From NCBI GenBank assembly GCA_034440615.1, contig JAOTOM010003672.1:58501-122500 (forward strand): a DNA stretch of 64,000 nt. The letters run 5' to 3'. Shown one piece after another: positions 10,763-22,600 of this stretch (position 1 is the first letter of the stretch; every line of letters begins with the position of its first letter). A program made the translations under genes and the position numbers. The stretch is from Ashinkailepas kermadecensis. Its lineage: Eukaryota > Arthropoda > Thecostraca > Neolepadidae. Under the pieces are notes generated by a model that searched no databases, was not told where the DNA came from, and was given only the letters and a program-made list of their open reading frames with translations.

Positions 10763-11785
10763 AGGTACAGGTACCAGGTACAGGTACCAGGTACATGTAC
10801 CAGGTACAGGTACCCAGGTACAGGTACCAGGTACAGGTATCAGGTACAGTAACAGGTACATGTAACAGGTACCGGTACCAGGTACAGGTACCAGGTACCA
10901 GGTACAGGTACCAGATACAGGTACCAGGTACAGGTAACAGGTACATGTACCAGGCACAGGTACCAGGTACAGGTACCAGGTACGGGTATCGGGTACAGGT
11001 ACCAGGTACAGGTATCAGGTACAGGTACCAGATATAGGTACCAGGTACAGGTACCAGTTACATGTACCAGGTACAGGTAACAGGTACAGGTACCAGGTAC
11101 AGATACCATGTACAGGTACCATGTACAGGTACCAGACACAGGTACCAGACACAGGTACCAGACACATGTACCAGGTACAGGTACCAGGTACAGGTACCAG
11201 ATATAGATACCAGGTACAAGTACCAGGTACAGGTACCAGTTACATGTACCAGGTACAGGTACCAGTTACAGGTACCAGTTACAGGTACCAGGTACAGGTA
11301 CCATGTACATGTACCAGGTGCAGGTACCATGTACAGGTACCATGTACAGGTACCAGACACAGGTACCATGTACAGGTACCATGTACAGGTACCATGTACA
11401 GGTACCAGGTACAGGTACCAGGTACAGGTACAGGTACCAGGTACAGGTACCAGGTACAGGTACCAGGTACAGGTACCAGGTACAGGTACCAGGTACAGGT
11501 ACCAGGTACAGGTACCAGGTACAGGTACCAGGTACAGGTACCAGGTACAGGTACCAGGTACCAGGTACAGGTACCAGGTACAGGTACCAGGTACCGGGTG
11601 CAGGTACCAGGTACCGGCTACAGGTACCAGGTAAAGGTACCAGGTACAGGTACCAGGTACTGGTATCAGGTACAGGTACCAGGTACAGGTACCAGGTACA
11701 GGTACCAGGTACATGTACCAGGTACAGGTACCAGGTACAGGTCCCAGGTACAGGTATCAGGTACAGGTACCAGGTACAGGTATGT
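10763..11785. repeat. 13-bp minisatellite, about 78 copies
   Basis: Alternating ggtacca and ggtaca make a 13-bp unit with many single-base variants. Thirteen is not divisible by three, so three units give a 13-residue peptide period in every frame, without stops. It begins about 100 bp upstream of the exon at 10531-10665 and is intronic. Confidence 0.9.
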
Positions 11786-13134
11786 CAAGTACCATCACAC
11801 TATCCGGACAAGATAATTGCACTAGAGATAATGTGGATTAGGGCGAATGATCGCTAAGGTTATGGAGGTGCTATGTACCAATAACGTAAGCGCTTGATGT
11901 TCCTGTGGAATGAAATGTGCAACTTGTGGATTCGGAATTAACGTTAAGCAATTAACTAATTAACTACTTAATGAATGAAGGCATAATGAAATAAGTTAAT
12001 TACTTCATTATTTCCCAGTTCAATAAGTATTTGCTTGACAACTGCTTCTCCATGAATGAGGTATTTTGCTAGTTTAGCCGATTTTGTCCCTGAAAATAAA
12101 TACATGTTCCGATCACAACGGAGAGGGAGGAGGCAATTGCCGCTCCGGTTACCCTGTAATTCTGGTGCCTTCTTGTCGCGCTATGTAGCAACTAATACCA
12201 TTCATCACGCGTGCAACTATGAAGCGATTTTTATCGCTTTGGTAACATTGGTAAGCTAATGTGATTTCTTGCCAAGTCAGGAGCCCGGGATTGCAGCTGA
12301 ATAGTGCATGATTAGATATGGAAATTGGAAAATTGTGTGAGCAGACTAAATATATAAACGGCGGCGATTCATCGAGGCGATGGGTACGTCGACTCATTGC
12401 CACGATCTTCAGCCATTTCGAGTTTTAAAGTGTTGGGGGCAATGACAGCCGAGTGCATTACTTGATTTACGTTCTCATGTCGTAAGATGTCTATAGTCAT
12501 AGTTCATGCGTCAAGAAGATCTATACAGGAATTCCCAAATGACAAAATCGACTATGAATATTCACAGACGAACGAAACTCTACCGGCGAGTCAGGTATTT
12601 GCGCCACGATTACTACTTAATGAGTCCAGTAACCATTACGGCGGAACACCAGCTCAAGAACATAGTGATAAATATGTATCCACCGCATGGCATGACACCA
12701 TGGTTTTCCAATAGCCGCATGTACACCCATCGCCTCTGTCGGTGGCAATATTTTTGCGGAGAAGCGGTTGCAATGGACATCTTATAACAGAGATACCGAC
12801 AGCCTTTCTCTCAATACATTTGTCAAAGCATCCATGGTCCGGCATTGGTTATGACACAAATGGAGGACTAGTAGTCAAGGCATATTATGAACTAGTCAGT
12901 TGGCATGCTAAAATAACACTTTATCCATATTGTACTGCTACAAAGCTATTAAGACGCCTTGGTGGATGAATGACGTGAGAGGCTCACTGTGCCACGGGTG
13001 GCATTACCTATGTCATGTTGGATGGTGCTGAAACGCTATTGATAAGCGTGACCGGAGCGGGCCCCCCTAAAAAAATACCTAATAACATAAGGGACAAACT
13101 GAGGTGCAATATACTGATTACCTGTAGCTGTTAC
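11786..13134. other. Unassigned intronic sequence
   Basis: AT-moderate sequence with a ttaatta-rich patch at 11940-12010. Short open frames at 12487-12969 show no recognised domain. Confidence 0.5.
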
Positions 13135-13225
13135 CTGAGGTGCACCATACCTGATTACCTGAGGTGCACCATACCTGATTACCTGAGGTGCACCATACCT
13201 GATTACCTGAGGTGCACCATACCTG
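13135..13225. repeat. 24-bp direct repeat, 4 copies
   Basis: Copies contain cctgaggtgcaccatacctg. Confidence 0.85.
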
Positions 13226-14484
13226 ATGTTCTTTTCCATTTGCGTGCCAAAAACACATTGCGCAAGAAGTCAATTTTAGCAGCATTTCAAAGCAGCCGAT
13301 GATGTCTGCCAACGGTATTTGTTTGTTTCACAATTAAATACAAACGTGCATTGTCAACAGATATTTATATATGAATAATCTACCTGTGACCTACCAATTT
13401 CTATGGGAGCATTTTGCGACTATGGGAGAAGTGACTTCGGAATACGTACGGGAACCTCTATTGCTGCCGCATATATGAGAACACGCCGCCATCAGAGTTT
13501 GGATTTTAGCCACGTCTGTGCGGCTCGCTGTATGCGCACTTTACCAAATCAGTTATCACGTTTTCACAAGAATTTTACTTTTTGGTTTGCCGGCTATATA
13601 TTTTGAACTTTAGGCCTGACGTGGCGATTAACACCCATAACTAAGTGTTCGTGTAAACAGAGGCTCTGCTTTGTTGCGCCATCCACCTACACTCAAGTCA
13701 CACATACACAAAACACATACAAACATACACACATACAAGGAGATACAATACGCTGCACTAACAGCAGACAGATGCACTAACAGACTGCACTAACAGATGA
13801 CAGCAAGCTTGAGATCGGAAACATAGTGATATAATGTGCTGCTCTGGGTCACACGGGCACCGTCATCGTGCACCTCAGTAAACTTAGCATGTACTCGCTG
13901 CGCCAAAAATATCGGCTCCGCTTTGTTTTCAAGTGAGGCCGTGATACAAAAAGGCGGTGCACTGGTAGCCGGGCTTCACGACGATCGCAAATTGGCGCCA
14001 ATTCGTTTGTCGGCAAGTATCTGTGGATGATGCGTGTGTGCAGCGTCCTTCATCTAACGGCTGTTGTCTCCTACAAATGTGCTTCTCTAACCGATGACTC
14101 GCTATCAGAACCCTAGTCGTTTTCTTTTTCAGTACCTAAAGTCTATCATGGTCAATGGAGCACATTTGCTACCGCTTCCTCTGGAGGGAGGTAGTGGCTG
14201 TCCGGACGAGATGAGTGGCAGGAAGGGGCAGCGCACGGGTACATGGTTGTCGTTTACTTTTGTTTAAACAAGGTTGACCCGTGATGTTTTTTTTAGATAA
14301 CTCATGAACAATTCAGCATATCGCTTTGAGATATGGCTTACCTGCAGATGATTGATGAGTACATATCTTGTCAAAAAGTGGAGCTCCTGTCTGCTAATGC
14401 TCCAGAGCCAAGGCAGGTCAACGTCAGATCACGACCTCGCTGCAATGCGGTGTTTAGATATGGTGTTTAGATATGGTGTTTAGA
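13226..14484. other. Unassigned intronic sequence
   Basis: A CA-rich tract lies at 13680-13750. No gene or transposon end was recognised. Confidence 0.5.
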
Positions 14485-15198
14485 TATGCTAGAAAGAGTG
14501 CAGCGCAAAGCCACGACTCATCGGTGGACTAGGTATCTTAGAATATGGAGAAATGCTTATGGCATCAGGTTTGTACTCACTCAAGCATAGGAGAATAAGG
14601 GGTGATGTGATTGAAATGTATAAAATCATTAAAGGGTTACATAAGGCCAATATCAATGAAGCTCTTTTATTTAGAGTAGCACATAGGGGTCATCAATTCA
14701 GGTTAGGGAAGTCAAGGTGTAGGACAGTTAAGCGACCACAGGTTTTCAGTCAAAGGGTGGGCGATAAATGGAATAGACTGCCTGCTGATGTTGTGAATAC
14801 TTCTCATTGCATGTATTTAAAAATTAGGTGGACACGGTTTTTATATTGGAGAATCTTGTTTTTAAGTTTTAATTAGAGGTGGGTGAGGTGATATTTATGC
14901 TGGTGGTGTACACTGTGCAGACCCCTTTAAGCAGACATGGATGGAGTTTGAAAAATGTTGATGGAGCATGGGTGTGGAGAAGTGTGTTATGCGATATCAA
15001 GTGAATACTGTTAGATAAATTTGGGTAGATAGATACTTTGGAACAGCGACATGACATTGATCGGGGGTGTCGGTCACTCGATCCATGCATGCTATGCGAG
15101 ATCGAGTGAATAGGGCTAGATATGCTGAGATAGATAGGTGGGTGGATGGGTATTAGACGGTGGAGACGATATTGGTTAGATAGCTTCTTTAAAGCTTA

Positions 15199-15412
15199 GG
15201 ATATAGTATTGGTTAGGATATAGTATTGGTTAGGATATAGTATTGGTTAGGATATAGTATTGGTTAGGATATAGTATTGGTTAGGATATAGTATTGGTTA
15301 GGATATAGTATTGGTTAGGATATAGTATTGGTTAGGATATAGTATTGGTTAGGATATAGTATTGGTTAGGATATAGTATTGGTTAGGATATAGTATTGGT
15401 TAGGATATTTAG
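15199..15412. repeat. 17-bp minisatellite inside a LINE 3' UTR, about 13 copies
   Basis: The unit is ggatatagtattggtta, nearly perfect, which suggests recent expansion. Confidence 0.9.
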
Positions 15413-15500
15413 TATCTTGGTTAGGATATAGTATTTTTTGGCTTAGGATATAGTATTGGCTTAACCACATGGGTATAGTATTGTATTATCTTCCTTTACA

Positions 15501-15640
15501 GGCTTAACCCACATGGGCTTATAGTATCTTCCCTTTACAGGCTTAACCCACATGGGCTTATAGTATCTTCCCTTTACAGGCTTAACCCACATGGGCTTAT
15601 AGTATCTTCCCTTTACAGGCTTAACCCACATGGGCTCATG
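15501..15640 (+). repeat. 39-bp repeat of the LINE 3' end, about 4 copies
   Basis: Each unit holds ggcttaacccacatgggctt, the conserved 3' terminal motif of this LINE family, which is present once (ggcttaacccagatgggccc) in the copy at 24.3 kb. Confidence 0.85.
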
Positions 15641-15680
15641 TGGCTCATATTAAGTCTGAATACGTTATGACTTGATGAGC

Positions 15681-16250
15681 ATTGAAGCTTTTGACATGAA
15701 CGCACTGTGCATGATAAGAGTGAAGAGTGAATTATGGGAGCCAAGACTGAATTATAGGTGCAAGTACAAATGTTGCAAAAAGAGCTAAAGTACAAAAAGT
15801 GACCTCAAACCAGTCAAGAAGAGAAACGGAGTTATGGATTGAAATGTTGTATATGTATTATTTTGCAACTAATGGAAAATTTGGGAAACTTGCGTGTACG
15901 TACATGCATACCTACACGTACATATAATTACCAATTATGTTCCATAATAGCGTTCCATGTTGCAAGTCAAAATCACGTCAGGGTGTTGAGATACGACCTG
16001 AAACACCCAGGGGGTGTACACATATCCAAGGCGACCTAGAGGCTCATATACCGACTATTGCCAGGTAAAAACGACTAAACCGGATAATTTTGCATATTCC
16101 AGTGCGTAAAAGGAAACAAATTTGTCAGTATTGGTAGACGGTGATGGAAATGTTGCCGGTGACAAGAGCGAGCCAAACTTATGAATCGTACGTTCGTCAC
16201 AAAGTTGATAGTGATCCATGTGGCAGGGTCGCTAGACGCACCAGTGTACG
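15681..16250. other. Unassigned intronic sequence
   Basis: No feature was recognised. Confidence 0.5.
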
Positions 16251-16410
16251 ATTTCCCACCACTAGCGAGGATTTCCCACCACTAGCGAGGATTTCCCACC
16301 ACTAGCTAGGACTTCCCACCACTAGCGAGGACTTCCCACCACTAGCGAGGATTTCCCACCACCAGCGAGGATTTACCACCACTAGCGAGGATCTCCCACC
16401 ACTAGCGAGG
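16251..16410. repeat. 20-bp minisatellite, about 8 copies
   Basis: The unit is tttcccaccactagcgagga with a few substitutions. Confidence 0.9.
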
Positions 16411-16429
16411 ATTCGACACTGTTCAAGCA

Positions 16430-17955
16430 AACCTGCACGACATTCCCGTAGGCAAGAAATGTGGCCCCGACGGCATTGGCGCACGGACTACTCATGAATG
16501 CCGTGATGAGCTCGCTGTCTAATTGACTAAAATTGTGCAGCAATTATTTGATGCAACGTACTTTCCTGAAATGCGGGAACGGGCGAACGTCGTCCCAATT
16601 CACGAGAAAAGTAGCGTAAACATCCTGCAATTACAGATCAGCTTCCCTGATTCCATTATTCGGCAAGGTCCTAGAAAGAGTAGCCACGTGGGCGCTGCTA
16701 TGTCAGGTGCACAGCACGGTTCCGTCAGTAGCCACGTGGGCGCTGCTATGTCAGGTGCACAGCACGGTTTCGTCAGTAGCCACGTGGGCGCTGCTATGTC
16801 AGGTGCACAGCACGGTTGTCGTGCTATGACACAGCACGGTTGTCGTGCTGTGACACAGCACGGTTTCGTCAGTAGCCACGTGGGCGCTGCTATGTCAGGT
16901 GCACAGCACGGTTTCGTCAGTAGCCACGTGGGCGCTGCTATGTCAGGTGCACAGCACGGTTGTCGTGCTGTGACACAGCACGGTTTCGTCAGTAGCCACG
17001 TGGGCGCTGCTATGTCAGGTGCACAGCACGGTTGTCGTGCTGTGACACAGCACGGTTGTCGTGCTGTGACACAGCACGGTTGTCGTGCTGTGACACAGCA
17101 CGGTTGTCGTGCTGTGACACAGCACGGTTTCGTCACGCGGCAATGTTGTGCCACAAATCTGGAAACATTTCTAAACACAGCATAGGACTCCAATTCGGCA
17201 GGCACGCGAACAGATTGTATCTACACTGACATTTTAAAGCGTAATTTTAAACCGCGGCATTTTAAAGCGTAAATCACTCTTTTCTGCTCAACAAGCTCCA
17301 AAGAGCATTCCACATAGCTGATTCAGCAATCAGATGGCTCTCGTCCTATCTACACAACAGACAGCAGCCCGTTATTTCGCGAACGGAAAGTGTTTAGACT
17401 GGACAGCGGTTTGCTCCGGTACTCCGGAAGGCGGGCTGTTATTTCCTCTACTATTCACGATGTTCATTTGCAATCCTTCTGATCAAATCCATTCCCGTCT
17501 GATGCTCGCCGATGATGTTAAAATTTACTGCAGGATCACCTGCATAGCCGACGCGGTCCTTTTCCAGGAGGATTTGCACAGGCTGCCCTTGAAAACCCTG
17601 CCCTCGAGCATGTGAATACCATGCGGGGATTCGGTGTCATACTAGTTCATACATTAACGTTTGGCCCTCACATCGACAGCATCGTGAAAAAAGTGAACAG
17701 GGCACCCGGATTCTTAATTCAATGTTTTCAAAAAGCACAACCTGGAGGATGCTTCAACCAGCCGTCTATACAGCCGTCATACTACGCTCGCGTCCGATCA
17801 GTGCTCGAATACCGCAGCATTATTTGGGCAGGTGCAGCCAAAGTTCACACGGATCGAGTCGAGACAGTTCAGCACAAATTATTGATGTGGCTGAACGTAC
17901 TCCGCCATTGGAGGATCCAAGCAAGCTCATCACTGGAGGAGTGAAGGTCATTGCG
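16430..17955 (+). mobile_element. Decayed non-LTR retrotransposon reverse transcriptase
   Basis: Pieces in order are IPVGKKCGPDGI with a following HECRDELAV, then YFPEMRERANVVPIHEKSS, then QHGF followed by CCATNLETFLNTA and DCIYTD. Next come SAIRWLSSYL-like and CSGTPEGGLLFPLLFTMFI (motif B/C approach), LADDVKIYCRI (catalytic box, AD instead of FAD), then GVILVHTLTFGPHID, and VLEYRSIIWAG with QHKLLMWLN at the end. This is the normal order of a non-LTR reverse transcriptase, with stops and frameshifts. It differs from the CR1-like family at 24.3 kb and resembles Jockey/R1-type elements; the clade is not certain. A minisatellite lies within the fingers region. Confidence 0.75.
16679..17130 (+). 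repeat. Compound minisatellite built around the QHGF codons of the reverse transcriptase
   Basis: Two units, about 48 bp (agccacgtgggcgctgctat plus a tail) and 24 bp (tgtcgtgctgtgacacagca plus cggt), end alike in cagcacggt followed by ttcgtc or tgtcg. The reading frame of the flanking reverse transcriptase runs through the whole array, which repeats the peptide AQHGFV. QHGF is the conserved motif expected at exactly this point of the enzyme, so the array appears to be seeded by it. Unit lengths are multiples of three. Confidence 0.8.
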
Positions 17956-18029
17956 TGACCGGAAGTAAGTCAGTCACGGCTACCGGTGACTGCAGGTGGC
18001 AGGTGCGGCGCGGCACGCTCGCGGCTCAC

Positions 18030-18228
18030 CTGGACTGGAGACACACTGGCCCTGGTGTCGGAGTGTGACGTCACCGCCGCGACAGGCGACCAGTGTCAGG
18101 TGACACCGCGACCGGTAGGTGACACCGTCCGAGCCGCAGACGGGCGGCATGCGCAGCGTCGGCTCACACGACGACCGACAGAGTCGACTCCGCTCAGCGG
18201 CCGAGTCCGAGTCGGCCCTGATCGGCAG
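18030..18228 (-). CDS. SMOC-like gene, Kazal-domain exon
   Basis: The encoded stretch LCRSSCEPTLRMPPVC, GSDGVTYRSRC, HLTLVAC ... HQGQC has Cys spacing x3, x9, x10, x6, x12, which is the Kazal/follistatin-like pattern, with the diagnostic CGSDGxTY. Family knowledge: SMOC/SPARC-related proteins are secreted matrix proteins that modulate growth-factor (notably BMP) signalling, and in SMOC the Kazal domain is followed directly by a thyroglobulin domain, as here. The exon ends GTGTCTCCAGTCCAG/GTGAGC in phase 1, matching the next exon. The favoured acceptor is ...cctgtgccgcag/CTGCCG (phase 0), with gtctaac as branch point. An AG ten bases inside the exon (gatcag/GGCC) is an alternative. The first 30 exon bases are copy one of the 67-bp array that lies upstream. 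The upstream exons, including a signal peptide, were not found. Confidence 0.85.
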
Positions 18229-19136
18229 CTGCGGCACAGGATGTGGCGGGTTAGACGGACACAGCGGCCGAGTCGGAGTCGGCCCTGATCGGCAGCTGCG
18301 GCACAGGATGTGGCGGGTTAGACGGACACAGTGGCCGAGTCGGAGTCGGCCCTGATCGGCAGCTGCGGCACAGGGTGCGGCGGGTTAGACGGACACAGTG
18401 GCCGAGTCGGAGTCGGCCCTGATCGGCAGCTGCGGCACAGGATGCGGCGGGTTAGACGGACACAGTGGCCGAGTCGGAGTCGGCCCTGATCGGCAGCTGC
18501 GGCACAGGGTGCGGCGGGTTAGACGGACACAGTGGCCGAGTCGGAGTCGGCCCTGATCAGCAGCTGCGGCACAGGATGCGGCGGGTTAGACGGACACAGT
18601 GGCCGAGTCCGAGTCGGCCCTGATCGGCAGCTGCGGCACATGATGCGGCGGGTTAGACGGACACAGTGGCCGAGTCGGAGTCGGCCCTGATCGGCAGCTG
18701 CGGCACAGGATGTGGCGGGTTAGACGGACACAGTGGCCGAGTCGGAGTCGGCCCTGATCGGCAGCTGCGGCACAGGATGCGGCGGGTTAGACGGACACAG
18801 CGGCCGAGTCGGAGTCGGCCCTGATCGGCAGCTGCGGCACAGGATGCGGTGGGTTGGATGGACACAGTGGCCGAGTCGGAGTCGGCCCTGATCGGCAGCT
18901 GCGGCACAGGATGCGGCGGGTTAGACGGACACAGTGGCCGAGTCGGAGTCGGCCCTGATCAGCAGCTGCGGCACAGGATGTGGCGGGTTAGACGGACACA
19001 GTGGCCGAGTCGGAGTCGGCCCTGATCGGCAGCTGCGGCACAGGATGTGGCGGGTTAGACGGACACAGTGGCCGAGTCGGAGTCGGCCCTGATCGGCAGC
19101 TGCGGCACAGGATGCGGTGGGTTGGATGGACACGGC
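18199..19136 (-). repeat. 67-bp minisatellite spanning the Kazal exon acceptor, 14 copies
   Basis: Copy one includes the first 30 bases of the exon. Each further copy repeats 30 exon-like bases plus 37 intron-like bases comprising gtctaac (branch-point-like) and cctgtgccgcag (acceptor). A few copies change gtctaac to gtccatcc-like forms, and two have gctgatcag. Read from any upstream copy in the exon frame, the taa inside gtctaac gives a stop about 15 codons on, so only the exon-proximal acceptor yields the Kazal protein. Confidence 0.85.
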
Positions 19137-19389
19137 GGACCGGTCAACTTAGCCGGCACAGTGGACCCGGCTAACACAGCCGACACCGCTGGCACACTTG
19201 ACACAGCAGACACAGCAGACACGTGGTCGGATCAAGAACAGATGCAGTGGTGAACACAAAGGGAGAGGTCAGTCATGCTCAGTCACACGATCTGAACACC
19301 AGATTGAACAGCTGATCATACGCACAGCACCATGAAACAGCAGGGTGTGACCTGCCTGGGTGGGCACATGTCTGGCACTGGTGTTCAGC

Positions 19390-19522
19390 TGACAGCCAGC
19401 TGACAGCCAGCTGACAGCCAGCCGACAGCCAGCCGACAGCCAGCTAACATCCAGCTGACAGCCAGCCGACAGCCAGCCGACAGCCAGCTGACAGCCAGCT
19501 GACAGCCAGCTGACAGCCAGCT
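19390..19522. repeat. 11-bp minisatellite, about 12 copies
   Basis: The unit is tgacagccagc with c/t variants. Confidence 0.9.
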
Positions 19523-19604
19523 TTGCAGTCAATACACCACTTCAACTACACGATCAACAGCCCACCATTGGTAGCAGGACATCCACCACACGACCAACCG
19601 GTCT

Positions 19605-22600
19605 GTCACACGACTGACCTACGGCTGTACCCACCGGTCTGTCCACACGACTGACCTACGGCTGTGCCCACCGGTCTGTCACACGACTGACCTACGGCTG
19701 TGCCCACCGGTCTGTCACACGACTGACCTACGGCTGTGCCCACCGGTCTGTCACACGACTGACCTACGGCTGTACCCACCAGTCTGTCACACGACTGACC
19801 TGCGGCTGTGCCCACCGGTCTGTCACACGACTGACCTGCGGCTGTACCCACCGGTCTGTCACACGACTGACCTGCAGCTGTACCACGCCGGTCTGTCACA
19901 CGACTGACCTACGGCTGTACCCACCAGTCTGTCACACGACTGACCTACGGCTGTACCCACCGGTCTGTCACACGACTGACCTACGGCTGTGCCCACCGGT
20001 CTGTCACACGACTGACCTGCGGCTGTGCCCACCGGTCTGTCACACGACTGACCTGCGGCTGTACCCACCGGTCTGTCACACGACTGACCTACGGCTGTAC
20101 CCACCGGTCTGTCACACGACTGACCTGCAGCTGTACACGCCGGTCTGTCACACGACTGACCTACGGCTGTACCCACCGGTCTGTCACACGACTGACCTAC
20201 GGCTGTACCCACCGGTCTGTCACACGACTGACCTACGGCTGTACCCACCAGTCTGTCACACGACTGACCTGCGGCTGTGCCCACCGGTCTGTCACACGAC
20301 TGACCTACGGCTGTACCCACCGGTCTGTCACACGACTGACCTGCAGCTGTACACGCCGGTCTGTCACACGACTGACCTACGGCTGTACCCACCAGTCTGT
20401 CACACGACTGACCTACGGCTGTGCCCACCGGTCTGTCACACGACTGACCTACGGCTGTACCCACCGGTCTGTCACACGACTGACCTACGGCTGTACCCAC
20501 CGGTCTGTCACACGACTGACCTACGGCTGTACCCACCGGTCTGTCACACGACTGACCTGCAGCTGTACCCACCGGTCTGTCACACGACTGACCTGCAGCT
20601 GTACACGCCGGTCTGTCACACGACTGACCTGCAGCTGTACCCACCGGTCTGTCACACGACTGACCTGCAGCTGTACACGCCGGTCTGTCACACGACTGAC
20701 CTGCAGCTGTACACGCCGGTCTGTCACACGACTGACCTGCAGCTGTACACGCCGGTCTGTCACACGACTGACCTGCAGCTGTACCCGCCGGTCTGTCACA
20801 CGACTGACCTGCAGCTGTACACGCCGGTCTGTCACACGACTGACCTGCAGCTGTACACGCCGGTCTGTCACACGACTGACCTGCAGCTGTACACGCCGGT
20901 CTGTCACACGACTGACCTGCAGCTGTACCCACCGGTCTGTCACACGACTGACCTGCAGCTGTACCCACCGGTCTGTCACACGACTGACCTGCAGCTGTAC
21001 CCACCGGTCTGTCACACGACTGACCTGCAGCTGTACACGACTGACCTGCAGCTGTACACGCCGGTCTGTCACACGACTGACCTGCAGCTGTACCCACCGG
21101 TCTGTCACACGACTGACCTGCAGCTGTACACGCCGGTCTGTCACACGACTGACCTGCAGCTGTACACGCCGGTCTGTCACACGACTGACCTGCAGCTGTA
21201 CACGCCGGTCTGTCACACGACTGACCTGCAGCTGTACACGCCGGTCTGTCACACGACTGACCTGCAGCTGTACCCACCGGTCTGTCACACGACTGACCTG
21301 CAGCTGTCACACGACTGACCTGCAGCTGTACACGCCGGTCTGTCACACGACTGACCTGCAGCTGTACACGACTGACCTGCAGCTGTACCCACCGGTCTGT
21401 CACACGACTGACCTGCAGCTGTACACGCCGGTCTGTCACACGACTGACCTGCAGCTGTACACGCCGGTCTGTCACACGACTGACCTGCAGCTGTACACGC
21501 CGGTCTGTCACACGACTGACCTGCAGCTGTACACGCCGGTCTGTCACACGACTGACCTGCAGCTGTACACGACTGACCTGCAGCTGTACACGACTGACCT
21601 GCAGCTGTACACGACTGACCTGCAGCTGTACACGACTGACCTGCAGCTGTACACGACTGACCTGCAGCTGTACACGCCGGTCTGTCACACGACTGACCTG
21701 CAGCTGTACACGACTGACCTGCAGCTGTACACGACTGACCTGCAGCTGTACACGACTGACCTGCAGCTGTACACGCCGGTCTGTCACACGACTGACCTGC
21801 AGCTGTACACGACTGACCTGCAGCTGTACACGCCGGTCTGTCACACGACTGACCTGCAGCTGTACACGACTGACCTGCAGCTGTACACGCCGGTCTGTCA
21901 CACGACTGACCTGCAGCTGTACACGACTGACCTGCAGCTGTACACGCCGGTCTGTCACACGACTGACCTGCAGCTGTACACGACTGACCTGCAGCTGTAC
22001 ACGCCGGTCTGTCACACGACTGACCTGCAGCTGTACACGACTGACCTGCAGCTGTACACGCCGGTCTGTCACACGACTGACCTGCAGCTGTACACGACTG
22101 ACCTGCAGCTGTACACGACTGACCTGCAGCTGTACACGACTGACCTGCAGCTGTACACGCCGGTCTGTCACACGACTGACCTGCAGCTGTACACGACTGA
22201 CCTGCAGCTGTACACGACTGACCTGCAGCTGTACACGACTGACCTGCAGCTGTACACGCCTGACCTGCAGCTGTCACACGACTGACCTGCAGCTGTACAC
22301 GACTGACCTGCAGCTGTACACGCCGGTCTGTCACACGACTGACCTGCAGCTGTACACGACTGACCTGCAGCTGTACACGACTGACCTGCAGCTGTACACG
22401 ACTGACCTGCAGCTGTACACGCCGGTCTGTCACACGACTGACCTGCAGCTGTACACGACTGACCTGCAGCTGTACACGACTGACCTGCAGCTGTACACGA
22501 CTGACCTGCAGCTGTACACGACTGACCTGCACGCCGGTCTGTCACACGACTGACCTGCAGCTGTACACGACTGACCTGCAGCTGTACACGCCGGTCTGTC

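Larger units (their letters stand above)
14485..15680 (+). mobile_element. CR1-like LINE, 5'-truncated 3' fragment
   Basis: From LERVQRKAT (about 14490) through YSLKHRRIRGD, RGHQFRLGKSRCRTVKRPQV and FSQRVGDKWNRLPADVV, this matches the C-terminal end of the reverse transcriptase ORF of the element at 24300-26610, with frameshifts at the start. The 3' UTR also matches it, including gcagacccctttaagcag and the terminal ggcttaacccacatgggc block. It is antisense to the SMOC-like gene and expanded internally by two minisatellites. Confidence 0.8.
10666..18029 (-). other. Intron between Kazal and thyroglobulin exons
   Basis: This GT-AG intron of about 7.4 kb has donor CAG/GTGAGC and acceptor tgcgccag and carries a phase 1 codon. 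It contains the 13-bp array, a plus-strand CR1-like LINE 3' fragment, a 20-bp array, and a decayed non-LTR reverse transcriptase with its own internal minisatellite. All recognisable transposon pieces in it lie antisense to the gene. The boundaries follow from the exon pairing. Confidence 0.7.

Noticed and set aside
16676..17130. CRISPR array
   Set aside because: Units are contiguous with no unique spacers, the context is animal DNA, and there are no cas genes. The same holds for all other arrays.
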